Source of the DNA: Micromonospora sp. DSM 45708
GTDB lineage: Bacteria > Actinomycetota > Actinomycetes > Mycobacteriales > Micromonosporaceae
DNA: 64,000 nt
Assembly: GCF_039566955.1 (NCBI RefSeq)
Contig: NZ_CP154796.1
Span: 1,054,001 to 1,118,000 of the forward strand
Direction of reading: 5' to 3'
The notes beneath the pieces were generated by a model. It made no database searches. It was not told the origin of the DNA and saw nothing but the letters and a program-made list of their open reading frames with translations. Numbering within the stretch: position 1 is the first letter of the stretch; every line of letters begins with the position of its first letter. Shown piece after piece: positions 1-7,875 of the stretch. The position numbers and the translations under genes are program-made.

Positions 1-260
1 AGGCGCGTATCGCGCTGCGCGAGGCCGAACAGTCTGCCGACAAGGCCACCGTCGCTGCTGCCCGAACGCTGCTCGACAAGGGTTACACAGTCCGCGACGC
101 GGGTGCCCTGCTCGGCATCTCCGCTCAGCGGGTGTCGCAGCTGGCGCCGAAAAAGGCACCAGCCAAGGTGGCAAGCCGCAAGGTGGTAACCGGCCGCGCA
201 GGTAAGAGCAACAAGGGCGAGAAGCCTGGCGTCAAACCGGACCACGAAGTCGCCGCCTGA
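1..260 (+). CDS. C-terminal part of an HTH protein (5' end outside window)
   Basis: The reading frame is open from the first bases and ends at TGA 258-260. About 85 residues are visible. Residues TVRDAGALLGISAQRVSQL form a helix-turn-helix, and a Lys/Arg-rich tail follows. The layout resembles the C-terminal HTH half of HicB-like or element-encoded small DNA-binding proteins in actinomycetes; that family link is inference because the N-terminus is missing. A strong hairpin follows the stop within 15 bases, so this is the last gene of its transcript. Confidence 0.65.
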   Translation, partial: ARIALREAEQSADKATVAAARTLLDKGYTVRDAGALLGISAQRVSQLAPKKAPAKVASRKVVTGRAGKSNKGEKPGVKPDHEVAA

Positions 261-272
261 TCTTCACCGCAC

Positions 273-299
273 GCCCCGGACCTCTCGCAGGTCCGGGGC
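273..299 (+). terminator. Intrinsic-type hairpin after the HTH gene
   Basis: A perfect 11-bp stem GCCCCGGACCT / AGGTCCGGGGC encloses a CTCGC loop, 12 bases after the stop of the HTH gene. It has no clear U tract, which is usual for actinomycete terminators. Confidence 0.75.
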
Positions 300-460
300 C
301 TCTTGGCTGTCGAAGCACGTGTCAGACAAGCACCCAACTACCCGCTCGCGGTGCGGGCCCGCGACGCCCGCGCCGAAGGTGCCTACCGGCACAGTCGACA
401 CCACGCCCACGCGCCTGAACTCCGGTCCCCAACGGCCCGGCCGAGGTGGCAACCGTCGCC

Positions 461-704
461 ATGATGTTCCCCGTCCGATGCCTGCGCTGCGTGCCGGGAT
501 CTACGACCTCGGCATGGGGGACCGCCCGGGAAACCGACTGCTCCGTGTGGAGGACCCGTGCTGCGGGCAGGCGGTCGACGACCGGGGGGAAACCGGGTGG
601 ACGAACCGCCGCGACTACGAGCGCATCGACAAGGAAACGCGAAACCGTGGCAAGTCGACGCCTACGGCAACCCGAACTTCCGGCTCCGGTGCGAGGTGTA
701 CTGA
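461..704 (+). pseudogene. Frame-broken small Cys-rich protein gene
   Basis: Three reading frames each give a protein-like piece that joins up in order. The first is MMFPVRCLRC (from 461 or 464). It is followed, in shifted frames, by IYDLG, then DCSVWRT, then PCCGQAVDDRGETGW, then VDAYGNPNFRLRCEVY ending at TGA 702-704. The CxxC near the start and the CCG motif suggest a zinc-ribbon-like protein of about 80 residues that has suffered several frameshifts. The join is my reconstruction. The rest of 300-862 shows nothing convincing. Confidence 0.35.
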
Positions 705-862
705 CGGTCCCACATCGGCGATACCCGGATTGGTGCTGCTGACGGTCAGCTCAGAGCCGCCACCATCCGGGCACACCCGTTGTCGCCTCCGCGACGTACC
801 TGAGCCTCGAACCAACCCGCCAGGGCAGCATCGACAACTCACACACCAGCCGGGGAGAAACC

Positions 863-1552
863 TTGACCGACCCGTACACGCCGCCGCCCGCCCAACCGCC
901 AACGCAGCCTCTCACCTTCGCCTCCCCGCCCGCCCCCGGCGGCAAGCGGCGGAACCCGCTGGTGTGGATAGCTGGCGGTCTGGGGGTGCTCGTCCTCCTT
1001 TGCTGCGGTGCGGGCGCGATCGGTGCCGCCCTCGACGACAGCAAGCCCGCCGCTCAGACCAGCCCGAGCGTGAGCACACCCACGGCCACAGCAACGGCGG
1101 CACCCACCACCGCGGTACCCCCAACCGTTGCCCCGGCCACTCCCGCCGCGGCGGCGAGCAGCAAACCCGCCCCGACGAGGACCACCCCGCCGGCCAAGCC
1201 GAAGCCGGTTGTGTACGGGAAGCTCACCGAGCGGCAGTGGAAACTCATCGCCAAAAACCCGGACAGCTACACCGGCCGCACGTACGTCGTGTACGGGCAG
1301 GTCACCCAGTTCGACGCCGCGACGGGCACCGACGCGTTCCGCGCCAACGTCGGCGGCCGGAACCTCACCTACGAGTTCGAGTACGACACGAACACCCTGT
1401 TGCAGGGCGACGCCGGCCGGCTCTCCGACCTGGTGCAGGACGACGAGTTTCAGGCGAAGGTGACCGTGCTCGGGTCGTTCTCGTACGACACCCAGATCGG
1501 CGGGGAGACGACGGTTCCGCTGCTGCGCGTCGACTCCATCAAGGTCCTGTAA
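863..1552 (+). CDS. Membrane-anchored secreted protein with C-terminal OB-like domain
   Basis: A 229-residue protein with a TTG start, chosen because GGGGAG (852-857) lies five bases upstream. A short Pro-rich cytoplasmic segment (1-30) is followed by one transmembrane helix (about 33-55), then a Ser/Thr/Ala/Pro-rich linker (60-120). The folded C-terminal part (about 122-229) contains YTGRTYVVYGQVTQFD and alternating beta-like strands, compatible with an OB-fold or tRNA_anti-like domain as in many actinomycete exported proteins. Function unknown. It stands alone among remnants of what looks like an integrated element. Confidence 0.75.
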   Translation: MTDPYTPPPAQPPTQPLTFASPPAPGGKRRNPLVWIAGGLGVLVLLCCGAGAIGAALDDSKPAAQTSPSVSTPTATATAAPTTAVPPTVAPATPAAAASSKPAPTRTTPPAKPKPVVYGKLTERQWKLIAKNPDSYTGRTYVVYGQVTQFDAATGTDAFRANVGGRNLTYEFEYDTNTLLQGDAGRLSDLVQDDEFQAKVTVLGSFSYDTQIGGETTVPLLRVDSIKVL

Positions 1553-1633
1553 CCGGACCCCGTCCACCAGTTGGGCGGGCTTCACGCAGCCGCCCTTCAC
1601 GGTCGAGGCGGTTGCCTGATTCAGGAGGTCATC

Positions 1634-1723
1634 GTGGACGGATACATGCCGTTGCCGGCGCCTCGCAAGCGCATCGCTGACCTGGCCATGCCGTATGGCG
1701 AGTATCGGTGGCAGCCAAGCTAG
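1634..1723 (+). CDS. Possible 29-residue small protein
   Basis: A GTG start at 1634 lies five bases after a perfect Shine-Dalgarno AGGAGG (1623-1628). The product begins MDGYMPLPAPRKRIADLAMP, then ends YGEYRWQPS at TAG 1721-1723. It has no signal or membrane segment. No family is recognised. The perfect ribosome binding site is the main argument for translation; its length and the decayed surroundings argue for caution. It could also be the start of a larger gene that has been cut. Confidence 0.4.
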   Translation: MDGYMPLPAPRKRIADLAMPYGEYRWQPS

Positions 1724-1756
1724 CGGCCATCCGCAGCCCGCCGGCTACTGCTGGGC

Positions 1757-1930
1757 GACAACGCTCGCACCTCCGCCTGGATCACCGCCGGAGTGCTCGG
1801 CCTGGTCGTGACGGGTGCGGTGCTGGTCGCGCTGCCGATTCTGCTGTGTGCCGCGGTTAGGGTTGGCGGCGGTGGGGATTGTGGCACGTCGGGGCGGACG
1901 GAAGCCGCAGCAGCGTCTGCTATGGGCCTA
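1757..1930 (+). pseudogene. Remnant of a secreted or membrane protein N-terminus
   Basis: The frame that includes GTG 1793 encodes NARTSAWITAG, then a hydrophobic helix (VLGLVVTGAVLVALPILLCA), then VRVGGGGDCGTSG. This pattern resembles the signal-anchor region of element-encoded NlpC/P60 or lytic transglycosylase proteins. No folded domain follows before composition turns non-coding, and upstream the frame closes at TAG 1721 without a good start. I infer a truncated remnant; the family assignment is tentative. Confidence 0.25.
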
Positions 1931-1987
1931 TTGAGGCAAACTACAGAACCTCATCGGAGGTGGTCCCGCGGCCACCACCCGACCATC

Positions 1988-2015
1988 AGCGGCCCCGGCA
2001 CTCGCCGGGGCCGCT
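1988..2015. terminator. Perfect 12-bp stem hairpin
   Basis: AGCGGCCCCGGC / GCCGGGGCCGCT with an ACTC loop. It sits between the decayed region and the convergent LPXTG protein gene and could stop transcription from either side. Confidence 0.7.
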
Positions 2016-2096
2016 TCCTGTCAGGCGGAGACCGCCCATGAACCCGCGCCCCCGCCCCTCTGGCCTGACTGCCGGGGCGTCACTCCGTCGCGCGAG

Positions 2097-2840
2097 CTAC
2101 GCCACGAAGCGGGCGCGGCGCCGGCGCCCGATCACGTAGCCCACGCCACCGAGGAGCAGCAGCGCGCCGCCGATGCCGGCCACGGTCGCGGTGTCGGAAC
2201 CGGTCACCGGCAGCCCGCCGCCCTCGCCGCCCTCGCCACCGGGAGCGCCCGGGCTGACGGAGGGGGCAGCGGTCGGCACGACCGTCGCCGAGGCGCTGGG
2301 CGTGGCGCTCGCCGTCGGCGTGGGCCGAACCGTCGCCGTCACCGTGGGCGTCGGCTGCGCCGCGCAGTCCAGCGCACGGGCGTCGTACAGGCCGGTGTTC
2401 AGGTAGGCCAGGAGGACGTCGATGGACCCGTCGTCGAGGGCCTTCTGCGTCGCGGCCCGCACGTTGGGGCCGGCGCCGGTCAAGGTCTGGACCGTCTTGA
2501 CCCGCAGGGCCGTCTGCCAGGCGGTCTGCACGCTCGACTTGAGGAACGCGCGCAGATCGTCTGCGGTGCCGTTCAGCCGGTCCTCGATGGCCTTGGGCAG
2601 AACGGGCAACGATTCGGCTTTCGCCTCGGCCAGGAGCCGGTAGGCCAGCAACCGCAACTCGGCGTTGGTGGCGGTGTCCAGGTCGATGGTGATGAGCTCG
2701 CGGATGTCCTGGTAGACCTTGCGCTCGACCGTCTGGCAGGCCGGGTCGAGCCCGGGCGCCTGAGCCTGAGCCGCGGCCGGCGCCGCCGGAATCAGAAAGG
2801 TCAGCGCTATCACGACACCGGCCGACAACTTCATTCGCAT
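2097..2840 (-). CDS. LPXTG-anchored secreted protein with ALF-like repeats
   Basis: A 247-residue exported protein. The start MRMKL (ATG 2840) has GGGGAGG upstream. Signal peptide about 1-28 (LTFLIPAAPAAAQA). The central helical part (35-165) includes VRAATQKALDDGSIDVLLAY, like the ALF repeats of actinomycete surface proteins. A Thr/Pro/Ala-rich wall-spanning stretch (170-210) precedes the sortase signal LPVTG, a hydrophobic helix and the RRRRAR tail. It is expected to be linked to the cell wall by a class E or F sortase. No sortase gene is in the window. Role unknown. Confidence 0.8.
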   Translation of the reverse strand: MRMKLSAGVVIALTFLIPAAPAAAQAQAPGLDPACQTVERKVYQDIRELITIDLDTATNAELRLLAYRLLAEAKAESLPVLPKAIEDRLNGTADDLRAFLKSSVQTAWQTALRVKTVQTLTGAGPNVRAATQKALDDGSIDVLLAYLNTGLYDARALDCAAQPTPTVTATVRPTPTASATPSASATVVPTAAPSVSPGAPGGEGGEGGGLPVTGSDTATVAGIGGALLLLGGVGYVIGRRRRARFVA

Positions 2841-3002
2841 GTGGATGGTCCTCCCCGTTGCAGGCAAAAACACGGAGATGCTACCGACAGCGGGCGGACC
2901 GCACTGCCCGGTGGGATCGATGTTCGTCGGTGACGGGCGGCCCGCGCGCTCGTGTCGGGGCCGGGAATGTGCAGCCAGGGTGGATGCCGCATGCTGTCCG
3001 CC

Positions 3003-3584
3003 ATGGCGATCTTCGACCCGAAGGCGGACCTGCTCGACTACCTGCGCGGGGCGCGCAGCGTGATGGTGTGGAAGCTCGACGGGCTGGGCGAGTACGACGT
3101 CCGCCGCCCGCTGACGCCCACCGGCACGAACCTGCTGGGCCTGGTCAAGCACCTGGCCCGAGGCGAGTTCGGCTACTTCGGCGAAACCTTCGGTCGGCCG
3201 GCTGACGCCGTGCCGCAGTGGCCGGCGGGCGAGGCGACGTGGGAGGCGTGGGCCCTGCCGAGCGAGTCGCGGGAATCGATCGTCGAGCTGTACCGGCGGT
3301 CCTGGGCACACGCGGACGCGACGATCGAGGCGTTGCCGCTGGACGCGGTCGGTCGGGTGCCGTGGTGGGGCGACGGCGGCGAGGTGACGTTGCATCACGT
3401 CCTGGTGCACATGACCGCCGAGACGCAGCGCCATGCCGGTCACGCCGACATCGTCCGCGAGTTGATCGACGGCGCGGTCGGTCTTCTTCCCACCGCGACG
3501 AACACGCCGACGTCGGACGCCGTGAGTCTGGCGGCCCATCGGGACATGGTGGAGCGGAACGCGCGGGAGGCCGCCGGCCGATGA
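3003..3584 (+). CDS. DinB/DUF664 family protein
   Basis: A 193-residue helical protein of the DinB-like metal-binding superfamily (DUF664). His residues at the expected places are KHLARGEF (about 46), LHHVLVHM (about 139) and RHAGHADIV (about 150), the usual divalent-metal triad region. Related proteins include mycothiol-dependent enzymes, but most are uncharacterised. ATG 3003 is preferred; ATG 2991 (MLSAMAIF) is possible and neither has a strong ribosome site. Its stop overlaps the ATG of the next gene (ATGA), so the two are translationally coupled. Confidence 0.85.
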   Translation: MAIFDPKADLLDYLRGARSVMVWKLDGLGEYDVRRPLTPTGTNLLGLVKHLARGEFGYFGETFGRPADAVPQWPAGEATWEAWALPSESRESIVELYRRSWAHADATIEALPLDAVGRVPWWGDGGEVTLHHVLVHMTAETQRHAGHADIVRELIDGAVGLLPTATNTPTSDAVSLAAHRDMVERNAREAAGR

Positions 3585-3943
3585 CGCCTCCCGTCGACCT
3601 CGCTCATCGTCTCGCGCACCTGCGGTGGCTCGCGGGCGGCACCGGCGCCGGCAAGAGCACCCTGGCGCGGGGCCTGGCCGACCGCTACGACGTGCTGATC
3701 TACGACGGTGACCGCGCGGAACGCGGCTACGTCGGCCGGTGCACCGCTTTCGCCGGCCCGGTCCGGACCCGCGCCGGCTGGGGAGCCAGCGACCACGACG
3801 AGGCGCTCACCCTGCGGCTGGCGCGCGACGAGCTGTGGGACGCCGAGATCCGCCGCCAGGCCGTCGCGTCGGGTCTGCCGGTGGTGACCGTCGACGGCTC
3901 GCGTGACGTGCGCGACCTCGCCGCCCGCTTCCGTCTGCGTTGA
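3581..3943 (+). CDS. Shortened P-loop ATPase/kinase-like protein
   Basis: A 120-residue product, ATGA-coupled to the DinB gene. The N-terminus has a Walker A motif GGTGAGKST (about 19-27) in the context LAHRLAHLRWLAGG. The C-terminal half RLARDELWDAEIRRQA followed by GLPVVTVDG resembles the end of actinomycete AAA/adenylate-kinase-like proteins of about 220 residues. The central part (lid, Walker B, catalytic region) seems absent, with the junction near residues 45-65. I infer an in-frame internal deletion; the product is probably non-functional as a kinase. A genuinely short variant is the alternative. Confidence 0.6.
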   Translation: MTPPVDLAHRLAHLRWLAGGTGAGKSTLARGLADRYDVLIYDGDRAERGYVGRCTAFAGPVRTRAGWGASDHDEALTLRLARDELWDAEIRRQAVASGLPVVTVDGSRDVRDLAARFRLR

Positions 3944-4046
3944 GGAACTGGCGCCGGAAGTCCTTCCACTCAACCATGGACGGAGGCGATCGCGTCTCAC
4001 CCTGCATCCGCCCGCGCACGCGAGGCGGACGCGGCCTGGAGGTGGC

Positions 4047-4577
4047 GTGAGTCGGCACGAGGACGACGAACAGTTCCGGCTGTTCGTGCAGAGACAGTGG
4101 GGACCGTTGCTCCGGACGGCCTACCTGCTGACCGGCGATCGGGGAACCGCCGAGGACCTGACGCAGTCGGCGTTGGAGAAGACCCACCGACGTTGGGAAC
4201 GCATCCTCCGCAGGGACGCGCCCGAGGTCTACGTACGCCGGGTGATGGTCAACACGGCGATCTCCTGGCGGCGCCGACGGCGTCCGCTGGAGGTGCCGCT
4301 GCTGACGTCCGACGGCGCGCCGACGCCGGACGCGTACGCACGGGTGGAGGAGCGGCAACTGCTCCTCACCGCGCTGCGACGGCTGCCGCCCAGGACCCAG
4401 GCGGTGCTGGTGCTGCGCTACTTCGAAGACCTCAGCGAGGCGGACACCGCCCGGGTGCTCGGCTGCTCCGTCGGCTCGGTGAAGAGCCAGGCGTCGCGCG
4501 GGTTGGCCCGGCTGCGGGTGGAGTTCGCCCCATCCGTCTCCCAGTCCACGGTACGGCTCGAGGAGGAACCGGCATGA
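4047..4577 (+). CDS. SigE-family ECF RNA polymerase sigma factor
   Basis: A 176-residue sigma-70 family group 4 protein. Region 2 (about 8-75) contains LLRTAYLLTGDRGTAEDLTQ; region 4 (about 105-160) contains LPPRTQAVLVLRYFEDLSEA and the recognition helix GSVKSQASRGLARLR. GTG 4047 is chosen because GGAGG lies just upstream. The length and sequence fit the actinomycete SigE-like 50 subfamily, whose members usually lack a classical zinc anti-sigma factor. Its last codons overlap the ATG of the following membrane protein, the expected position for a regulator partner. Confidence 0.9.
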   Translation: MSRHEDDEQFRLFVQRQWGPLLRTAYLLTGDRGTAEDLTQSALEKTHRRWERILRRDAPEVYVRRVMVNTAISWRRRRRPLEVPLLTSDGAPTPDAYARVEERQLLLTALRRLPPRTQAVLVLRYFEDLSEADTARVLGCSVGSVKSQASRGLARLRVEFAPSVSQSTVRLEEEPA

Positions 4578-6001
4578 CCGAGAGCTTCGCGAATTCGACG
4601 CTGAGTCCGGCGCTGTCGCAGGCCGCGCGCGCTGTCGTCGTACCCGAGGATCCGTGGCCGGGGTTCGCGCGCCGTGCGCGACGGCACCGGCAGGCGCGGC
4701 TGGTCCGGGCGGCGGTGGCCGTCGTGGCCGGGGCGACGCTCGTCGGGGTTCAGGCCAACGTGGTGCCGCTGCCCGGATGGGCGCCCCGCGTCGCGGTGGC
4801 CGCCGCCCCGGCGGCGCTGCTCGACGCGCCGCCCCGGGGCGCGTTGGCCGGCGACCGGGCCTGGTGGGACTCGCTGCGGCGGCGGATCAGCGCCGATCCG
4901 TCGACGAGCACCGGCGGGAGCCCGGAGGGTGTGTGGAAAGTCGGCGATCCCGACCGGATGCGGCTGCTCTACGGCAGTGACCAGCCGGGCCACCGGGTCG
5001 CGCTGGTCGCGGTGCCGCTACGGTTCGGCCTGCTGACCAAGGAGACGCTCGTCTGGTTGGTGGGGCCGACCGGGGCCGACGCCCGGCAGATGCGTTGGGC
5101 CGGCAGCAGTGAGGGCGCCGACAGCCCGGTGATGGCCCTGATGCGGACCGAACCCGACCGGGGCGGGTTCGCGGTGGTCGTCGGACCGGCGGACACGACC
5201 GTGATGATCAGTGGCGATCTCCGGTACACCGCGAGGGGAGTCCTGGAGTACGAGAACCTGGCCCGGCCGGACGGCGGCGGGGTCGGAGTCGCCGTGCTGC
5301 CGTCCGCGCCGCTTCGGAGCGAACCCGTCGTCCGGGTCAGTCGTGGCGCTGCCCTGCTCTACCAGGGCGGCCTGGGCGGCGGCCCGTACGCCGCGCCCGA
5401 CCCGACCGGACCGGAGCTGGGTCCGCTGCTCACCGCCGCCGGACGGAACGCGCGGGGCAGGCCGTTGGATGACGCCGCCCTGCGTACCGTCGTCGCGTCG
5501 GCACTTCTCGACAGCCGTCTCCCGGCGGCCGGGACGACGGTCCGGGTGCGGTGGTCAGGCCGCGAGGGCGGCCAGGCCGTCGCGCTGCTCACCGTGCAAC
5601 CGGCCGGCGGGGGAGTCATCGCGTACGCCGTGCACGGCGACGACCGGACCGGCTGGTGGACCGACCTGCGGCTGCTGCTGCCGGCCGAGGGCGCGGAACA
5701 ACGACCGATCGGCTGGCGGATCCGGGCCGACACCGGCACCCGCACACCGACGGGCCAGGCGCGGGTGATCGCCCCACCCGACGCGGCGCGCGTCACCGTC
5801 ACGGTCGACGGCTCGCCGACGGCCACCGTCGCCCTCGACGCATCCGGCGCCGGCACCACCCGGGTGCCGCCGGACCGGGCCGCCACCCTCACCGCGTACG
5901 CCGAGGACGGAAGGCTCCTCGGAACCACCCCGGTGCCGCCGGTCGAGACGAACATGTCGGGTCTGCCGGGAGACAGCCCGGCCACCCGGGTGGTGCCCTG
6001 A
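4574..6001 (+). CDS. Membrane protein coupled to the ECF sigma factor
   Basis: A 475-residue protein translated from an ATGA overlap with the sigma gene and with AGGAGG just upstream. A basic cytoplasmic segment (1-42, RRARRHRQARLVR) is followed by one transmembrane helix (about 43-60) and a large extracytoplasmic part rich in beta-like strands. No catalytic motif is recognised. By position and topology it is a candidate sensor or anti-sigma partner, but the N-terminal part has no HxxxCxxC zinc anti-sigma motif. The role is inferred only from gene order. Confidence 0.75.
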   Translation: MTESFANSTLSPALSQAARAVVVPEDPWPGFARRARRHRQARLVRAAVAVVAGATLVGVQANVVPLPGWAPRVAVAAAPAALLDAPPRGALAGDRAWWDSLRRRISADPSTSTGGSPEGVWKVGDPDRMRLLYGSDQPGHRVALVAVPLRFGLLTKETLVWLVGPTGADARQMRWAGSSEGADSPVMALMRTEPDRGGFAVVVGPADTTVMISGDLRYTARGVLEYENLARPDGGGVGVAVLPSAPLRSEPVVRVSRGAALLYQGGLGGGPYAAPDPTGPELGPLLTAAGRNARGRPLDDAALRTVVASALLDSRLPAAGTTVRVRWSGREGGQAVALLTVQPAGGGVIAYAVHGDDRTGWWTDLRLLLPAEGAEQRPIGWRIRADTGTRTPTGQARVIAPPDAARVTVTVDGSPTATVALDASGAGTTRVPPDRAATLTAYAEDGRLLGTTPVPPVETNMSGLPGDSPATRVVP

Positions 6002-6132
6002 CCGCCCGGGCGCGACCGCTGACCGGAATCGTGCCGGGCAACGGGCGTGGGCCTTTCCTCTCCTGGTACGAGCGATGGTTGGACGCCGTGCTGGCCGGCC
6101 GTCGGCACTTCAGTTGAGCGTGACGGCCGGCG

Positions 6133-6753
6133 TCACGCCTCCCGGACGCTCGCGGTGCCCCGAGGGTGGCGGGGTGCCTCGATCTCGTCGAGCAGCGCGA
6201 TCGCGAAGTCCTGGTAGCTGATCCGGCTGGCCGGGTCGCCGTGCTCGGCGAACTCGTAGCGGCCGGTGCGGGTGCCCTCGTGGTCGAAGTCGCCGGCGGG
6301 TGCCACGTACGACCAGTCGAGGTCGCCGTGTCGCAGCTCGGCGAGGCCCGCCGCGTGGCCGAGGAAGAACGGGCGGTACTCGTTCGGGTAGCCGGGCTCG
6401 TCCATCAGGGCAGCGCCGGACGGCCCGGGCAGGACCGGCGCGAGACCGACCACCACCAGGCGGCGTACGCCGGCCTCGGTCAGCCCGGCGGCCAGCGCGC
6501 GGGACGACGCGGGGAAGAAGTCCTGCGGTGGCACGGTCAGGTCCGCCGCCGCGCTGATCGCCGCGTCCTGCCCGGCGGCGGCCCGCGCCACGCTGTCCGG
6601 GTCGGTGACGTCGCCGGCCACCACCCGCGCGTCGACCGGGTCGTGGCGGGCGGGGTCGCGTACCACGGCCGTCACCTGGTGGCCGCGCCGCCGCGCCTCG
6701 GCCACGGCCCGCCGCCCGGCGCGACCGCCGGCGCCGAAGACCACGATGTCCAT
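6133..6753 (-). CDS. NAD(P)-binding reductase (NmrA/SDR-like)
   Basis: A 206-residue Rossmann protein. It starts MDIVVFGAGGRAGRRAVAEA with the GxxGxxG dinucleotide motif, then VVAGDVTDPDSV, typical of atypical short-chain reductases (NAD(P)H-binding, NmrA or YwnB-like). The catalytic YxxxK is not evident. It is divergent from an HxlR regulator with about 100 bp between starts, a very common pairing in which the regulator responds to reactive electrophiles or quinones and controls the reductase. Confidence 0.88.
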   Translation of the reverse strand: MDIVVFGAGGRAGRRAVAEARRRGHQVTAVVRDPARHDPVDARVVAGDVTDPDSVARAAAGQDAAISAAADLTVPPQDFFPASSRALAAGLTEAGVRRLVVVGLAPVLPGPSGAALMDEPGYPNEYRPFFLGHAAGLAELRHGDLDWSYVAPAGDFDHEGTRTGRYEFAEHGDPASRISYQDFAIALLDEIEAPRHPRGTASVREA

Positions 6754-6806
6754 GCGGAAACACCTCTCACCAGGGCCGGAGCCCTGTGCCCGGCCGGTGC
6801 GCAGAC

Positions 6807-6839
6807 GGTATCGACGGGCCTGGTTACCTCGGGGATACC
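6807..6839. promoter_or_regulatory. Likely HxlR operator in the divergent promoter
   Basis: GGTATC (6807-6812) and GATACC (6834-6839) form a perfect inverted repeat with 21 bases between. Inside is GGTTACC (6822-6828), which is close to the GGATACC at the right arm. It lies between the reductase start (6753) and the HxlR start (6856). HxlR proteins commonly bind such GTA/TAC repeats in their own divergent promoters; assignment to this regulator is inference. Confidence 0.4.
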
Positions 6840-6855
6840 GGCTATCGTGAGCCGC

Positions 6856-7245
6856 ATGAGGCAACCGTTGCCCGCCGACATGTTCGACGAGCTGTGCCCG
6901 TCCTCGCTCAACCCGATCCGGTTCGGCGACAAGTGGGCGGCGCTCATCATCCGCTGCCTCGAAGGCGGCCCTCGGCGCTTCTCCGAGCTGCGGGTGCCGC
7001 TGCGCCGCGTCACCCCGAAGGTGCTCACCGGCTCGCTGCGCGCCCTGGAACGGGACGGTCTGGTGACGCGCACCGTCCACCCCGGACGCGCCGTCGAGTA
7101 CGAGCTGACGCCGGTGGGCCGCAGCATGCTCGAACCGATCGCGGTGGCGTGCGCCTGGACCGAGCGGCACTGGGACGAGCTGCTCGACGCCCGCGAGTCG
7201 TACGACGCCGCGGCGCCTCCCGACCGGCGGGCCCGGTCGGCGTGA
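6856..7245 (+). CDS. HxlR-family winged-helix regulator
   Basis: A 129-residue single-domain winged-helix protein. It has the family signature: LNPIRFGDKWAALIIRCL (about 18-35), then RFSELRVPLRRVTPKVLTGSLRALERDGLV (recognition region, split here by R/T residues), then VEYELTPVGRSM. ATG 6856 is used; GTG 6847 (VSRMRQ) is an in-frame alternative. A Cys near residue 14 (FDELCPSS) lies where many HxlR/QorR-type redox sensors carry a reactive Cys. It is divergent from, and probably controls, the neighbouring NAD(P)-reductase. Confidence 0.92.
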   Translation: MRQPLPADMFDELCPSSLNPIRFGDKWAALIIRCLEGGPRRFSELRVPLRRVTPKVLTGSLRALERDGLVTRTVHPGRAVEYELTPVGRSMLEPIAVACAWTERHWDELLDARESYDAAAPPDRRARSA

Positions 7246-7450
7246 CGATTGCGACTGTCGACCGGGCCGACTAGCGTCAGCGTTCGTGAACACCGGACCG
7301 GCCCGAGGCCATGCACGGATTGGTGATCCGGTGGAGGTCTGACCGCGCCACGGGTGCGCCACGGGCACCCGCCAGGTCGGGCCCGCGGACCTCCCCGCCG
7401 CTCGCGCACCGATGGTTCCCATTCGTGTCGAGCACCGTGAGGTCAACCGC

Positions 7451-7825
7451 ATGACCGTTTCGTTCAACCACACCATCGTCGCCGCCCGGGACCGCCACGC
7501 GTCGGCCCGGTTCTTCCGGGAGCTGCTGGAGCTGCCGGAGGCGCCGTCCTGGGGTCCGTTCACCAACGTGCAGCTTTCCGACGGCGTGCTGCTCCAGTTC
7601 GCCGAGCCGCCGGTGGAGATCCAGATGCAGCACTACGCGTTCCTGATCGACGACGACCTGTTCGATCGGGCGTACCGGCGGCTGTGCGACCAGGGCGTCG
7701 AGCACTGGGCCGATCCGCAGATGCGTCGACCCGGTGAGATCAACAACGAGCATGGCGGCCGGGGCGTCTACTTCAAGGACCCCGGGGGCCACGCCATCGA
7801 GCTGATCACCCGCCCGTACCTGTAG
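7451..7825 (+). CDS. VOC (glyoxalase/bleomycin-resistance) family protein
   Basis: A 124-residue single VOC protein. The paired beta-alpha-beta-beta-beta units run from FNHTIVAARD to the end. Metal-ligand positions are visible as H9 (NHTIV), H near 60 (QHYAFLI) and E near 118 (GHAIELITRP). ATG 7451 (MTVSFNHT) is preferred over an upstream ATG at 7412 because the domain begins there. Substrate unknown; relatives include dioxygenases, glyoxalases and drug-binding proteins. A bidirectional terminator follows. Confidence 0.88.
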   Translation: MTVSFNHTIVAARDRHASARFFRELLELPEAPSWGPFTNVQLSDGVLLQFAEPPVEIQMQHYAFLIDDDLFDRAYRRLCDQGVEHWADPQMRRPGEINNEHGGRGVYFKDPGGHAIELITRPYL

Positions 7826-7836
7826 TTCGGGTCGAT

Positions 7837-7874
7837 GTGCCGGCCGGGCGCCGAAACCGGTGTCCGGCCGGCAC
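7837..7874. terminator. Bidirectional hairpin between convergent genes
   Basis: Perfect 11-bp arms GTGCCGGCCGG (7837-7847) and CCGGCCGGCAC (7864-7874) with a 16-base loop, located in the 50-bp gap between the VOC gene and the convergent gene ending at 7876. Confidence 0.7.
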
Positions 7875-7875
7875 G

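Noticed and set aside
319..1680. A 453-codon open frame spanning the left remnants and the 863-1552 gene
   Set aside because: Its product is Arg/Pro-rich low-complexity sequence typical of an off-frame in high-GC DNA, while the overlapping 863-1552 frame has a membrane helix, a folded domain and a ribosome site.
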